From: Dichetophora obliterata
Lineage: Eukaryota; Arthropoda; Insecta; Diptera; Sciomyzidae
DNA length: 64,000 bases
NCBI GenBank assembly: GCA_963920525.1
Contig: OY986437.1
Coordinates: 58,486,830-58,550,829 of the forward strand
Direction: 5' to 3'
Below, piece after piece: positions 11,700 to 23,100 of this stretch. The position numbers were made by a program, and so were the translations under genes. The notes beneath the pieces are model-generated. The model ran no database searches. It was not told the origin of the DNA and saw nothing but the letters and a program-made list of their open reading frames with translations. How positions within the stretch are numbered: position 1 is the first letter of the stretch; each line of letters opens with the position of its first letter.

Positions 11700-12082
11700 T
11701 GGGATGGCTGATATGGAAATATTAGGCATGATAACAGCTAGATAGATTTGGCCCAGTTTTGCTGAAAAACGCACGAGAAAGTTCACTCGAGAAAGCTCGC
11801 TCAATGGCGAGGAACGATCTGTCCATTCTGATGGGCGTTATAACAGGGCACTGTTTTATAGGTAGGCATGCCTTAAGAATGGGTCTTCATGCAAATGACT
11901 GCTGCAGAATTTGCAAGAATGAGGAAGAGGAGGAGACGGTATCGCGTCTCCTCTGTTCATCCCCGCTCTATTTTGCAGAAGACATTCCGCATTTGGATAG
12001 CCTCTTCTTTGATGATCTTAAGAATTTTGAGAAGGTAGACGTTAAGCGTCTACTACTATATATAACTAGTACTGGATGGTAA
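11700..12082 (+). pseudogene. LINE ORF2 C-terminal fragment
   Basis: An open frame of 107 codons (11759-12082) reads like the end of a non-LTR retrotransposon ORF2 downstream of an RNase H domain. It has an ITGHCFIGRHALRMGL block, then a zinc-knuckle-like CCRICKNEEEEETVSRLLC, then a short hydrophobic tail ending in a stop. This arrangement (CxxC, an acidic run, HLL-like and C) is typical of I/R1/LOA-type LINEs. Here the usual His before LLC is Arg, so the knuckle is damaged. The sequence upstream is too decayed to read. The 3' flank carries CTTAACCTTAACCTAGCC near 12160. Only this 3' end survives, as expected for a 5'-truncated insertion. Confidence 0.65.
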
Positions 12083-12634
12083 CATGAAAGTACCTAGGAC
12101 AGTAGGAGGGGAGGAGTAGACCCCTTAGCTTCACAACGGACCAGTTGTCTGGTCTGGCCACCTTAACCTTAACCTAGCCTACCTATTTATTAGCATAGAT
12201 CAATAAAGATTCAGTAAAAATTACGACATGATATCTTGAGCCAACTAATGATAATTGAAAATAACTTGAATTTAAACAAATAAATTTATTATATCAAATA
12301 AAAAAGATTAAAAATAATCTGGTTTTAGAAAAAATACACATTTGTCTTAGCTAGAAGGCTCAATATTATCTTACCCAGTTGGAATATGAATCCTCAAAGA
12401 CGAAGTCTTCGAAGCCATCTCGAAGACCAAGTACGCATACTCAGATTGAACGCTGACGCTCTGTTAGACAAGTCATTATACAGTCAGCAAAAAACCTTGA
12501 ATGCTCTCTCATAATAAATTTGTTTTTTAATGCTTAGAGATTAACGCGGACAATCTTCAAGAATCATGTGCATATTTTAAGTAAACAGCTGAGATGCCTC
12601 TCACCAAGAAATTATTTTAATGCTCAGGGTCGAT
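12083..12634. other. Non-coding with decayed MITE remnant
   Basis: At 12373-12435 the sequence CCCAGTTGGAATATGAATCC runs into AAGTCTTCGAAG and TCTCGAAGACC. These words recur in the repeat at 15475-15745, so this is probably a fragment of the same family. Nothing else is recognisable. Confidence 0.4.
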
Positions 12635-12995
12635 TTTTTTTTATTTTTTATTATTATTTTAGTCAATGAGCATAAGCTCTTACAGACTATGAAATATAAA
12701 ATATGTTATAAAGATGATTATAAAATATATCACAAATAAATTTAAATTCAATTCATTATAATTACAATAAGATACAATTTATTTGAAATTATTTTAATAA
12801 TAACAATTTAGAGAATATTTTAAGGATTCTTTAGAATCTGCAAAATCAATGTTGCAGTATAACATGCAATTATAAAACTCCAGCATAGTTCTCAACATTG
12901 ACGAGTTAAAGGCATAGTTCGATCCGCATGTTTCTAAATAAATTTTCATCGTATTGTGAGGACTCAAATTGTTGCACAATTTGGGCCTCACAAAT
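12635..12995 (-). pseudogene. LINE 3' end relic
   Basis: On the minus strand the C-terminal tail of a Jockey-superfamily reverse transcriptase ORF is readable: CGSNYAFNS, LEFYN and IDFADSKES. These align with NYGRNDP, LAFNS and IDLTLN near the end of the larger LINE at 52335-55260. A 3' UTR follows with AGTCTGTAAGAGCTTATG and ends in an AATAAT-rich tail at about 12640. The same CTGTAAG block precedes an (AAT)n tail in the LINE fragment at 30605. It is strongly 5'-truncated. Confidence 0.7.
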
Positions 12996-13309
12996 TATAT
13001 AAATGAATTGTTAACTGAATTTTAAATATGGAAAATGTAAACAACAAATTTAAAGATTTATTATATATTATGAATAAAATGTATGGAAATTATTGTATTG
13101 TATTATATCTTATTAGGTAAAATATATATTATTAATGTTATAAATATTCTATTGAGAAAAAAATAATGTATCGAATAACAAATAAGTAAACAAATAAGTA
13201 AACAAATAATAAATACACACATACAAACATGCAAAGCCATGTACACAGTCACATATACACAGGCAGGGAAAACAAAACAAGTGAACACGGAACAGAAAGG
13301 CAACGGCAG
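12996..13309. other. AT-rich non-coding
   Basis: Contains AAACAAATAAGTAAACAAAT-type short tandem words at about 13180-13215. No gene is seen. Confidence 0.35.
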
Positions 13310-13346
13310 AATATAAAGCAGTCGCGTTTGCTTAGCACAGTCAGTC
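13310..13346 (+). promoter_or_regulatory. Candidate pol II core promoter
   Basis: ATATAAA at about 13311-13317 is followed some 25-30 bases later by CACAGTCAGTC, which contains the arthropod initiator TCAGT. The spacing is right for a TATA plus initiator core promoter directing transcription into the minisatellite. It resembles a retroelement LTR promoter, but I could not define LTR ends. Confidence 0.4.
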
Positions 13347-13400
13347 TTGTCGCAGGCGCAGTAGCATGCACATGCTTTGAGACTGAGTAGTTAGTTCAAT

Positions 13401-14540
13401 CGTAGTTATCTTAAGCGAAGGTGTCCTCACCCTTCGAACGTTGTTTACTCTAAGTCAGGCGTAGTTATCTTAAGCGAAGGTGTACTCACCCTTCGAACGT
13501 TGTTTACTCTAAGTCAGGCGTAGTTATCTTAAGCGAAGGTGTACTCACCCTTCGAACGTTGCTTACTCTAAGTTCAAAACGTAGTTATCTTAAGCGAAGG
13601 TGTACTCACCCTTCGAACGTTGTTTACTCTAAGTCAGGCGTAGTTATCTTAAGCGAAGGTGTACTCACCCTTCGAACGTTGTTTACTCTAAGTCAGGCGT
13701 AGTTATCTTAAGCGAAGGTGTACTCACCCTTCGAACGTTGTTTACTCTAAGTCAGGCGTAGTTATCTTAAGCGAAGGTGTACTCACCCTTCGAACGTTGT
13801 TTACTCTAAGTCAGGCGTAGTTATCTTAAGCGAAGGTGTACTCACCCTTCGAACGTTGTTTACTCTAAGTCAGGCGTAGTTATCTTAAGCGAAGGTGTCC
13901 TCACTCTTCGAACGTTGCTTACTTTAAGTTCAAAACGTAGTTATCTTAAGCGAAGGTGTACTCACCCTTCGAACGTTGCTTACTCTAAGTTCAAAACGTA
14001 GTTATCTTAAGCGAAGGTGTACTCACCCTTCGAACGTTGTTTACTCTTAGTCAGGCGTAGTTATCTTAAGCGAAGGTGTACTCACCCTTCGAACGTTGCT
14101 TACTCTAAGTTCAAAACGTAGTTATTTTAAGCGAAGGTGTACTCACCCTTCGAACATAGTTTTACTCTAAGTCAGGCGTAGTTATCATAAGCGAAGGTGT
14201 ACTCACCCTTCGAACATAGTTTTACTCTAAGCTCAGGCGTAGTTATCCTAAGCGAAGGTGTACTCACCCTTCGAACATAGTTTTACTCTAAGCTCAGGCG
14301 TAGTTATCCTAAGCGAAGGTGTACTCACCCTTCGAACATAGTTTTACTCTAAGCTCAGGCGTAGTTATCGTAAGCGAAGGTGTACTCACCCTTCGAACAT
14401 AGTTTTACTCTAAGCTCAGGCGTAGTTATCGTAAGCGAAGGTGTACTCACCCTTCGAACGTTGTTTACTCTAAGACAGGCGTAGTTATCGTAAGCGAAGG
14501 TACCTCCACCCTTCGAACATAGTTTTAATCGGAGTTCTAT
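13401..14540. repeat. Minisatellite, 19 units of 59-61 bp
   Basis: Nineteen tandem units begin CGTAGTTATC at 13401, 13460, 13519, 13580 and so on to 14480, with a degenerate twentieth at 14541. Units are 59 or 61 bp (once 60), depending on the spacer (GTCAGG, GTTCAAAA or GCTCAGG). Each contains the hairpin CGAAGG-TGTACTCAC-CCTTCG. The middle units (about 13639-13930) are almost identical. Later units change ACGTTGT to ACATAGT and TTATCTT to TTATCCT or TTATCGT, which shows local homogenisation and a direction of spread. Unit lengths and lack of unique spacers rule out a CRISPR array. Confidence 0.95.
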
Positions 14541-15474
14541 CGTAGTCACTCACAGCGAAAGGAATTATAGCAAGTAACGGCATAAATATGAATAAGCAAA
14601 GATTAATTATATCACTTTAATTTATATAATGCTTAAAAATTAATAATAACTAAGTAACGTACTCATTAAGCAATAAATAAACAAATGAAAATAATAAAGA
14701 ATTACTCTACAGTTTAAAACTAAAACGCTGGCTTTCTTATTTAAAACAACGGAATCATTGGTAAATAAATTATTTTGTAAGAACCCCTGGTTTACTCACT
14801 GAGCCTACCTCAGCAAAAATCAGTAACGAGCAAAAGGGTTCGTTACAGTATATCAATTATACAAATTGGTTTTCTTATTTGGAAATATTGAGACGATTGT
14901 CAAATAACAGTCAATTGTGATTTAATTTAATATAGAATATAAATTTTTTTGTGGTAATGCTTATATATAGAGGTTTTTGTGTTGTGCTTAGTGTTATTTT
15001 TTGTAAATTTTTAAAAAAAAATAATATAGAAGGAAATTTTTTTCAATCCAAAAGGAAATAAGAAATAAAATATATTCACGTTTTTTTGAATGAGTATGCA
15101 GTTGTTGTTGTTTTTGTTGTTGAATTTTGACCGAAATTTTGGATTTTTCAACCAAAATATCCGTCAGCAAATTAAAAACTGTACAGTTTATTGAAAAAAC
15201 ATAAAATCAGTAGGAACTTTTTAGACGATATTCTAAGTTTTTTAAGGTCAGAGGGTTCTGAATGTGCCAAGATCCACTAAAACCATTTTAAAATTAAATA
15301 AAAGAAATATAAGTATTTGCACAGTTACTCCAGGACTTTACTTTACTAAGGAGGCAGATTTTAAAGTTGGAATCTTTTTTATTTAGTAAGATGTCGATAC
15401 AGGTGTATATAGGTATTGATAGTCTCCCATTGTTCAAAAGATGGGATAAAGGTCAAAAACATACACGGAGAGCT
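14541..15474. other. Non-coding flank of the minisatellite
   Basis: AATAAA-type signals occur at about 14672-14697, and a GTTCGTTACAG block at about 14840 follows GAACCCCTGGTTTACTCACT. These would fit the 3' part of a solo LTR, but no matching 5' end was found. A TTGTTGTTGTT run lies near 15105. Confidence 0.35.
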
Positions 15475-15745
15475 CATGCATCCGCTTTACAAGACATAGC
15501 TTTACGTTGTCGTTGAAGACATTTCAACACCTTGTTTTGCAAGCCCAATGTCTTCATCGACTTGTTTTGGATGAAAATGTCTTCGAAGACTGCCATGGAA
15601 ATGGATCGAGCCGTCTTACAAGAAACTGACATGTCTCGAAGACGTCTTCGAAGACTGCCATGGAAATGGATCGAGCCATCTTGCAAGAAACTGACATGTC
15701 TCGAAGACGTCTTCGAAGACGGATCGATCCATTTCCTGCTGGGAT
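15475..15745. repeat. 65-bp tandem repeat with TCTTCGAAGA palindromes
   Basis: Two units with a 65-bp period start at about 15580 and 15645, with a partial third at 15708. Each has the perfect palindrome GTCTTCGAAGAC, then TGCCATGGAAATGGATCGAG and a CTTGCAAGAAACTGACATG block. The right edge, read on minus, begins CCCAGCAGGAAATGGATCG, which looks like the terminus of a MITE. Open frames on both strands here follow from the palindromic repeats. Confidence 0.75.
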
Positions 15746-16489
15746 ATGTAAAAAGCTAAGCAACGGCTGTATGTGTGTTTGATTGATGGCTATACAGTCG
15801 TCCTAAGAAAGAAAGTCACAAACGCCAAAATTCCAAAATGTAGAAAAAAGCAGATTCGGAACCGTGAATGAGTTTTTGATTTTTGTGTTAAGCTAAGATT
15901 ACCCATTTTCATCTCTAAATGACTGAAAAATTTAAGTGAAGTGGTCACTTATAGTGTGTTTTTTAGAAAGATAAAAAACGTAAAAGCTAAATATCTCAAA
16001 ACTACTCAAATGGAGATATGACTTTTTTTACTTAGGAGGGTAGTATGGCATCCAAAACAACTAGGCCGATTGAGCTGAAATTTTTGCAGTCGATTTGTTT
16101 CGAGTTCTAGATGGTCTGTGAAAACATTTTTCCGCACCCTGTTGTACCGCCCACAAATCAATAAAAATGCTATATTTCATACGGTTTGGGTCGTATTAGA
16201 GTAAAATTTGGTAATTTAGTTCGTATAGTCACGGTACGAAACTGTACTAAAAATGGGAGTGTCCTCTTTAAATTCACGCCTACTTTTCAGGGGATAAGCT
16301 TGAAGCGAAGCAAAGCTAGGATATAATAAATTTCCAATAGCCAAATATTTATTTATTTTGTACATTAAAAGACTGGCCTTTAAAGCTATGTGCCTTACAC
16401 AAACTTTTATTACAACTAAACAAGTACTAAGCCAGACTGTACTGTAACTTTGTTCGGCAAAAAACGACAGCAAGACGGCATCTTTCAGA
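15746..16489. other. Non-coding
   Basis: No protein homology or element termini. The right edge is the pre-insertion target of the hAT-type element at 16498. Confidence 0.35.
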
Positions 16490-16497
16490 TGTATGCC

Positions 16498-17440
16498 CAG
16501 GCCTGTAGCCAGACCAAGAAGACAGAGGAGTTAGGCATGACAAGATTCATTAATTTTTTATTTTTTCATGTAAATAAAAAAAAATTTATTAACGTGTGAA
16601 ATGAATACATTACACATATTTATTAAAAAACAGTTCATTTTATAATATATATACATGCACCATCTTTTTATACATGAGATTTTTACATAAAAAATATTAT
16701 AAAAATTAATTCAGGGCTTTGTAATAAAATGAGGGTAAATATACAAGATTTATCTAAAGTGACTAGAAATATAAGAAAGAGCAGCGAAATAGGCTATCAT
16801 ATGTATAAGACATTTTTTAAGTTAAACAAAAAAAAATTAAATTAACCCGCATCCATCGTTTGCATCAAATTGATGCAAATTTTTTATTCAGATTTATATA
16901 TTAAGAACAAACACGCATGTTTTGATTTAAATCTTTTGCTTTTTTAAATTTTTGCTAGAATTAAGATTTGCAGTATTTTCTTATTTTAAAATTTATAAAC
17001 ATTCATCATGCATAAAAAAAAATTAAAAATTAAAAACACTTCAATGAATTATATATTCTTTTTGTATCTGCATCAAATTGGTGCACAAAGCGCTTTTCAT
17101 TTCCAGAAAGTTCCTATGGATGCGGGTTAAAAAATTATTAAAATTCAAATCTAATTTTTGGTAGCAAATGTTGGCGACCCAGTAGAAATTTGAAAAATTG
17201 TAAAAATTTGTCTGAAATTTTTTGTTAAACAAATTTCATATATATTTTCAAGTCATGAATAAGGTGAATGTGTATATTTTTTGTTATTTTATTTAAACTT
17301 ATTTTAAAGCAATTAACAAATATATCAACAAAATGCATATTAATTATTTATTTAAAGTTTTTCATTATCTGATTTGGCCAGGGGCAAACGGTTGTAGTAG
17401 GGGGGCATTGCCCCCATACCCCACCCTGGCTGCAGGCCTG
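16498..17440. mobile_element. Non-autonomous hAT-type element with 8-bp TSD
   Basis: The termini are CAGGCCTGTAGCCAG (left) and the complement of CTGGCTGCAGGCCTG (right), with one mismatch in 15. An identical 8-bp target duplication, TGTATGCC, lies immediately outside both ends (16490-16497 and 17441-17448). An 8-bp duplication with CAGG-type ends is the hallmark of hAT elements. The interior encodes no transposase and is interrupted by a piggyBac-type MITE (16846-17126). The C-rich right subterminal region (GGGGGCATTGCCCCC) resembles that of the related element at 20339-22706. Confidence 0.9.
16846..17126. mobile_element. piggyBac-type MITE with TTAA duplication
   Basis: This 281-bp element has perfect 11-bp ends, CCCGCATCCAT and ATGGATGCGGG, flanked on both sides by TTAA (16842-16845 and 17127-17130). 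TTAA target sites with CCC-starting ends define the piggyBac superfamily. Internal sub-repeats GCATCAAATTGATGCA and GCATCAAATTGGTGCA lie near the two ends. No coding capacity. It inserted into the hAT-type element, so it is the younger of the two. Confidence 0.9.
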
Positions 17441-17448
17441 TGTATGCC

Positions 17449-18917
17449 ATGGTTACAGTGTTGCATTCAATATGCCTTAAATTACTGAACTCTTAGTTGG
17501 TAAGTTTTAAAGAAAGGTAGCTAAAATTGGAATTATCGCCATTAATATATTTGAATATTGCTTATATATTTTTAATTTAAGCACACCATTCTTTCCGGCA
17601 CTATTGCAAACTTCTTACGTAAGTCCTTACAATTCCAGTCAATGAATCGACATGCAAAAGTTCGTGCTAGCACCTGTCTATGTAAATTAACAGGTATCAA
17701 AAATTTTTGTACTTACATTTTACAACCGGTAGATTATCGTTAAGTGGGCAGAACTAAGAGAAGCTACTAAGAAAACAAAGGATTAGCCAAATGCGCTAAA
17801 TACAGTCTCAACAATGTCACCAATTACCAGACAGCACGGGACGGAACAGCACGGTACAATAAGATAGGATTATTTTAAATCCACCGCAGTTTATGGTTTC
17901 CAATGATTCTGCGAAATAACCATGTGGATTAAAGAACGATCACGCAAGTGCTGCGAACAAGTGGATTAGAGTCAGATCAGAGCCCAAAAATAATGTGAAT
18001 TAAAATTGAACACGCATAAATTTGAAAAAGAACAATGATGGATTTGCAGAAGATGTACATTTTTTTGGACGTAAGCTCACATTTATTTAAACTAGGTAGA
18101 TAGCTAATTTTTGATTAAACGCGTTATCATAAAAATGTTACAGAATAAAAATCTTTTAAGTGAGGCCAAGCGATTTTTTATATTTTAAAAGGACAAAAGT
18201 TGATACATTTTTTGTTGAGTTTGAACAAAATGAGATTTTATTGCGTAAAAAATATATTCGTCTTATTATAAACCAGTACCTTTTACAGGTATTTAATAAT
18301 AAAAAAAAGCTAGACAATAAAAATAAATCATTGAAAAATATACATATTTTTTATCATTAAGTTATTTGCAAAATAATTTTTTGTAGCAATTTAAAAAAAG
18401 GTCACTCGATTTTTCCAGGAAAATGTACGTAGAATTATGCTTAGTATTTCTACTTTTTCTTTAAAGAAACAACTATTGCGAAAATTTTATTGAATTACAG
18501 AGATCTTGATACATGCAATATAATTTTTTCACAACAATATTTAAAAGTCTTTACATTTATTAGGATAATTTGTGTAAATGTAACAGTATGAAAACAATTT
18601 CAGTTAAACTTGGTACCATAAACAAATTACACAAAAAACTAAAAAAAAAAATATTATTTTTTGTCAGGAACCTATTTTTTCAATTTAAAGAAAAAGCTTA
18701 CTTTTTCATGAAGCTGTACAAAATTCAATTTTCGGTATTAATAAAGAAAATAGGTCACCCGATTTTTCCTATTTTTCCTAAAAGTATTTTTACTTTTAAT
18801 TGAAAGAAAAACCACTAAGGACAAGTAAAGTTTTTAACTTTATTTCATTCCATAATAAAGAAATACTAATTTTAATTGTATATTTCAAATGCATATTATT
18901 TTGCTTAAATTTATTTA
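17449..18917. other. AT-rich non-coding
   Basis: Three loosely similar words, (G)CCAAGCGATTTTTTA (about 18167), GTCACTCGATTTTTCC (18401) and GTCACCCGATTTTTCC (18754), suggest a decayed low-copy repeat. Short open frames here are AT-rich and lack homology. Confidence 0.35.
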
Positions 18918-18920
18918 TAA

Positions 18921-19677
18921 CACAGTACGACAGTGGTTGGTACACATGAGAAATGTTAACAGAATATGAAAATAGGCTTAAAATAAAGAAATACATGTCT
19001 GGGCGTTTTGCTGTAGCACGTCAGAATTTTGAGAAAATCGATTTTTAAGCTTCAAAGGACCGTGGAGGTTCACTTGTAATGTAATACTACTATAAAAAAT
19101 TCTATAAAAACAGAATGGATGAACCGATTTTAATGCTTGAGCCAGTTTTGAAAAGGGAATTTTTTTTGTTAAAAAAACAATTTTTTCTCTGCTAGATGGC
19201 GCTTTAATTTTCATATAAAGTTAAAAAATAACCAAAAATGTACGAAATTCATTAAAAATATAATGTTGTTAATTTGAAATCCAATAACTAAAGTAGAATG
19301 TGCTTCGCTAGCACATACATTTACATTACATTACATTACATTTTTGGTTATTTTTAAATTTACATGAAAATTAAAGCGCCATCTAGAGGAGAAAAAATTG
19401 TTTTTTTAATAAAAAAAATTCAAATTAAATTCCCTTTTCAAAAATGGCTCAAGCATTAAAATCGATTCACCCATTCTGTTTTTAAAGAAATTTTATAATA
19501 GTATTACATTACAAGTGAACCTCCACGGTCCTTCGAAGCTTAAAAATTGATTTTCTCAAAATTCTTACGTGCTACAGCAAAACGCTGAGACATGTATTTC
19601 TTTATTTTAAGCCTTTTTTCATATTCTGTTAATATTTTTCGTGTGTACTCAAAAAAATTTGATTTTGTCGTACTGTG
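18921..19677. mobile_element. 757-bp hairpin element, TAA duplication
   Basis: The element is almost entirely two inverted arms. The left arm starts CACAGTACGACA and extends to about 19236. The right arm (about 19340-19677) ends GTCGTACTGTG. Blocks such as GGACCGTGGAGGTTCACTTG and its complement pair throughout. A loop of about 100 bp contains an (ATTAC)n run. TAA flanks both ends (18918-18920 and 19678-19680), consistent with a 3-bp PIF/Harbinger-type duplication, though the family is not proven. A transcript would fold into a stem of over 300 bp. Confidence 0.8.
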
Positions 19678-19682
19678 TAATG

Positions 19683-19893
19683 TAAAAAATTCGGCAACGA
19701 TTATCTTCTTGCTGGTCTTGCCAGATTGTGAGCCGTGTTTTCAATGGATTTGACAGCACCCATGCCTTCAGAAATTTTTCCAAAACAACATGGTTGCCAT
19801 CCAACCATGAAGTATTCAAGACACAAATGAAAAACTGCGATCCGTTGGTATTGGAACCAGCATTGGCCAAAGACAGGATACGAGGACCATTTC
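19683..19893 (-). pseudogene. Cyclophilin retropseudogene fragment
   Basis: Read on minus, the C-terminal third of a peptidyl-prolyl cis-trans isomerase (cyclophilin A type) is present without introns. The first block is ILSLANAG then [10 protein letters not shown], with WLDGNHVV after it. A missing base in a T run shifts the frame. The second block is GKISEGM and VKSIEN. A second shift leads to [14 protein letters not shown], which is near the normal C-terminus of the family. Cyclophilins are about 165 residues, so roughly 60-70 residues are represented. The lack of introns, the 5' truncation and two frameshifts indicate a LINE-copied mRNA that has decayed. Confidence 0.85.
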
Positions 19894-20109
19894 AAGAAGT
19901 CGAGAGAGTTAAAATTTTCTATATAAATGTTTCTTGGAAAATTTCACTTTAGTCCTTTGAACAAGATTTGTCTACTAGGGCATTCAAAATGCTGCCAGTC
20001 TCCAAGTGACGGCAACACCCTTCTTCAAATGCATGACATTTTTGACGGGTGACAGCCCTAACATGAACACACCATCAATTTCAAATCGATCTGTCAATGA
20101 ATAGTGACG

Positions 20110-23100
20110 TTCTAAATTGTCAACTTTTTGCGTAACAAAAGTGCAAAAGAAAAGCTCGATAATTACTTTGTTGAATCTGCTCCGTCGTGTTCAACCGTAA
20201 AATATTGGATTGCAGAGTTCAAAAGAGGTCAAATCACTCCAGAATGTATTAGAAAAGTCAGCGATTTCTTATTTGACAATCCGAAAGAGAAAGTGCGTGA
20301 GAAAGCAACAGCCATAAGCATATCAATGGGGTTGGTGGCAGGCCCGTAGCCAAGATTAACCCAAGGGAGGGTTTTGTTTAAAAAAAAAATATTTATAGTT
20401 TTTGATATCGATAAATCAAAAGGTATTTTTATATGCCTATAAAATGTTTGCTCCCCCATAGAGCAAGTTGTTGACACCATAGACTAAAAATTGTCGATTT
20501 GATATAAAAATAAAATCTATAAAGTTTCGTGCCGATTGATAGACTTTTAAAACTAGCTCAAGAGACCAATAAATAGAGAAGCGTTTAACAAGAGTTCAAA
20601 ACAACTGTTGAAGTAAATTTTTTTTTAAAAAATGTATCCATTTTTTTAATGTAATTGTTCTTTAAAATGAGTTAACAAACATCAAAATCGGATTAAAAGT
20701 ACCAGAGTTGTGATATTTAACTTGTCGAAATATTTTATATTATATATTGTTTCAATAAAAATTAATTTGTAAAAATTGATATTTTAAAAAATTACAATGA
20801 AATTTTGTTGAAATATTTTCTGAAAAAACACTTAATACAAATGAGGAGTGTCTGTTCAAAAGTTCCTGTTTAACCTTTTTGAAAAGAGCTGTTTTACTAT
20901 GGTTTAATATTTAATGATATCATTTGCACCAAAAAAAAAAATTTAAAAACCGTAAATTTTTCTCATTTTTTGTGCATAAAAGTTTATGCTTCTGTTCAAA
21001 AAGGCCTAAATATGCATACTGAAAAATTACTTTTAATGATATTTGAACAAAAGGGACTAATTTCCATGTAAGGTTTTAGTTTTTGTGCAATATTTAATTA
21101 AATGGTCTCATAAATTGTTTTTAAAAAACTCAATTACAAGTACCCTTTAAGGTAAGAAACTAATTATTCAATGAATGAAAGTCCTCAATGAATTCTCATT
21201 ACTACAGTGAGAAACCGACGAAGTTTTTTCTTCAGTTTCACTTTTTTCAGACTATTTTCAGTTTTCTTCAACTTCATACAATGTCGAAATAAGCTCTTTT
21301 GAACAGACACCAAAATCCCAGAATACCCAAAAATACGAAAATGCAAAATTAACAAATTTCCAGCGGCTCCTTAACTACCGGGCCAAAATCGATGAAACTT
21401 CGTTCAGAGTCTACATATGGCCCTAAACTTTATCTGGCAAAATTTTTACCTCCACAGGTAAGGGCTGGGCGGACTGATGCATTTTTGCACCACTAGCTGC
21501 ATCACATACTTTCACAGCCGTATCTGCCCATTTTAAAACAGCAAACGGTCTCTAAATTTATTTTAACATTAAATTTAAAACTTATAATTGTTACTATTCA
21601 AAAGCAATTTTCGATATTGCTATTTGAAATTTTTCAGAATATTCAAATAAAAAAAAAAAATCTAATATTGCGACGTGCCGTGGGCGTAAAATCCAAGAAA
21701 ACGACCGAATCGACTCAAACCTAAAATAATGTATATTGTCAAAGGTCCATACTAATATAATCCCTACAGTGCCAGGTAATATCACTTTTGCGCTCACCTG
21801 AAAAAAATTCTAAAGTTTCTGGTGCAAAAATGTACCAGTAGCTGGAAATGGGTTAAAGAAAAAAACGACATAACGGGATGCTAAAGCATAGTCTTTAGCT
21901 ATTTTAAGAAATAAAGTTAAAAAAAAACAAAACTCAGATCAAAGAGATAATATAGCTGTTGAAACTTGATGCCTCTACGTGCCTGTGCTTGGCATTTCAA
22001 ACACAAAGAAAATCTCAAGAAATTTAAAAAACTATATTTATCATTTAAAATGATTTCAATAATTTTAAAAAATATTTCTGATTTTCGTTTAAAAAAAAAT
22101 TCAGTACTAATTTATATAGTAATTTTAAATATTTTAAAATAGCAACTCTACAACATAGCCAACGTGAAATATAACCGTTAAACATTTCAATTAACGTTAC
22201 TAAGATAGTGATTCATACGCTTATTAAATGTTTCTGTTCTAGGTATTAATTTTTGGGAAAAAACAACAAAGAATGTGAATGGACAATCTTGATCACAAAT
22301 GTAATTAGTTGGAACTGCAACCACATAAGTAGCAATTTAAAAATCAAAAGTTTTTATAGTTTTTATAAGTTGAAATGCGAGAGGCGATATTGTGGTATTT
22401 CGAAATTCGGTTTCTTAAGCTTTATAACAGCATTTAATAACAGCATTTTATTTAGCTCTTCTTCCGCTACATACGCTTATGCTCCGTGTAGTCCATCGTA
22501 ACCATCGTAGCCCTGCCCGAACATAAAATCGCAATCTATGCCGAAGTCCTTATATTATCTATGATCTGAAAGAATAGGTCTTAATTCAGTTCAAAATTGA
22601 AATGGTTTGCGTTGTAGTTGCGTTAATGCTAATAAATTCGATTTTTATACTTGCTAGATCGTAAGGGGGGTCTTAACCCCTAGAACCCCCCTTGTCTACG
22701 GGCCTGGTTGGTGGTTTCCATTTTTAATAGACATTTGGGTATGAGAAAACTGACTGCAAGATATGTGCTGCGTTCGTTAACAATCAATCAAAAACATGAA
22801 CGTATTCACACTATTCAACAATGTTTGGACATATTTAAACAAAATCCGACTGATTTTTTCCGCCATGGAAGAAATATGGATCTACCACTATACACCAGAA
22901 TCTAAGGAATCAGCAAAAGAGTATGTGGGTCCCAGTGATAGTGGATCAAAGCGATCGAAGAATCAACAAAATGCCGGAAAGGTGTTGGCGTTTGTGATTT
23001 TGGAATTCAAGTGGCATTTTGTTGAACGACTATTTGAGAAATGGAAAAATAATCAAAAACGACTATTACTGCAAATAATTGGAATGATTGAAGAATGAAA

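Noticed and set aside
13401..14540. CRISPR array
   Set aside because: Units are contiguous 59-61 bp repeats without unique spacers, in a eukaryotic sequence. This is a minisatellite.
13310..14850. Solo LTR spanning the minisatellite
   Set aside because: Promoter and AATAAA-like signals fit, but I could not find matching TG/CA ends with a target duplication, so only the promoter and array are annotated.
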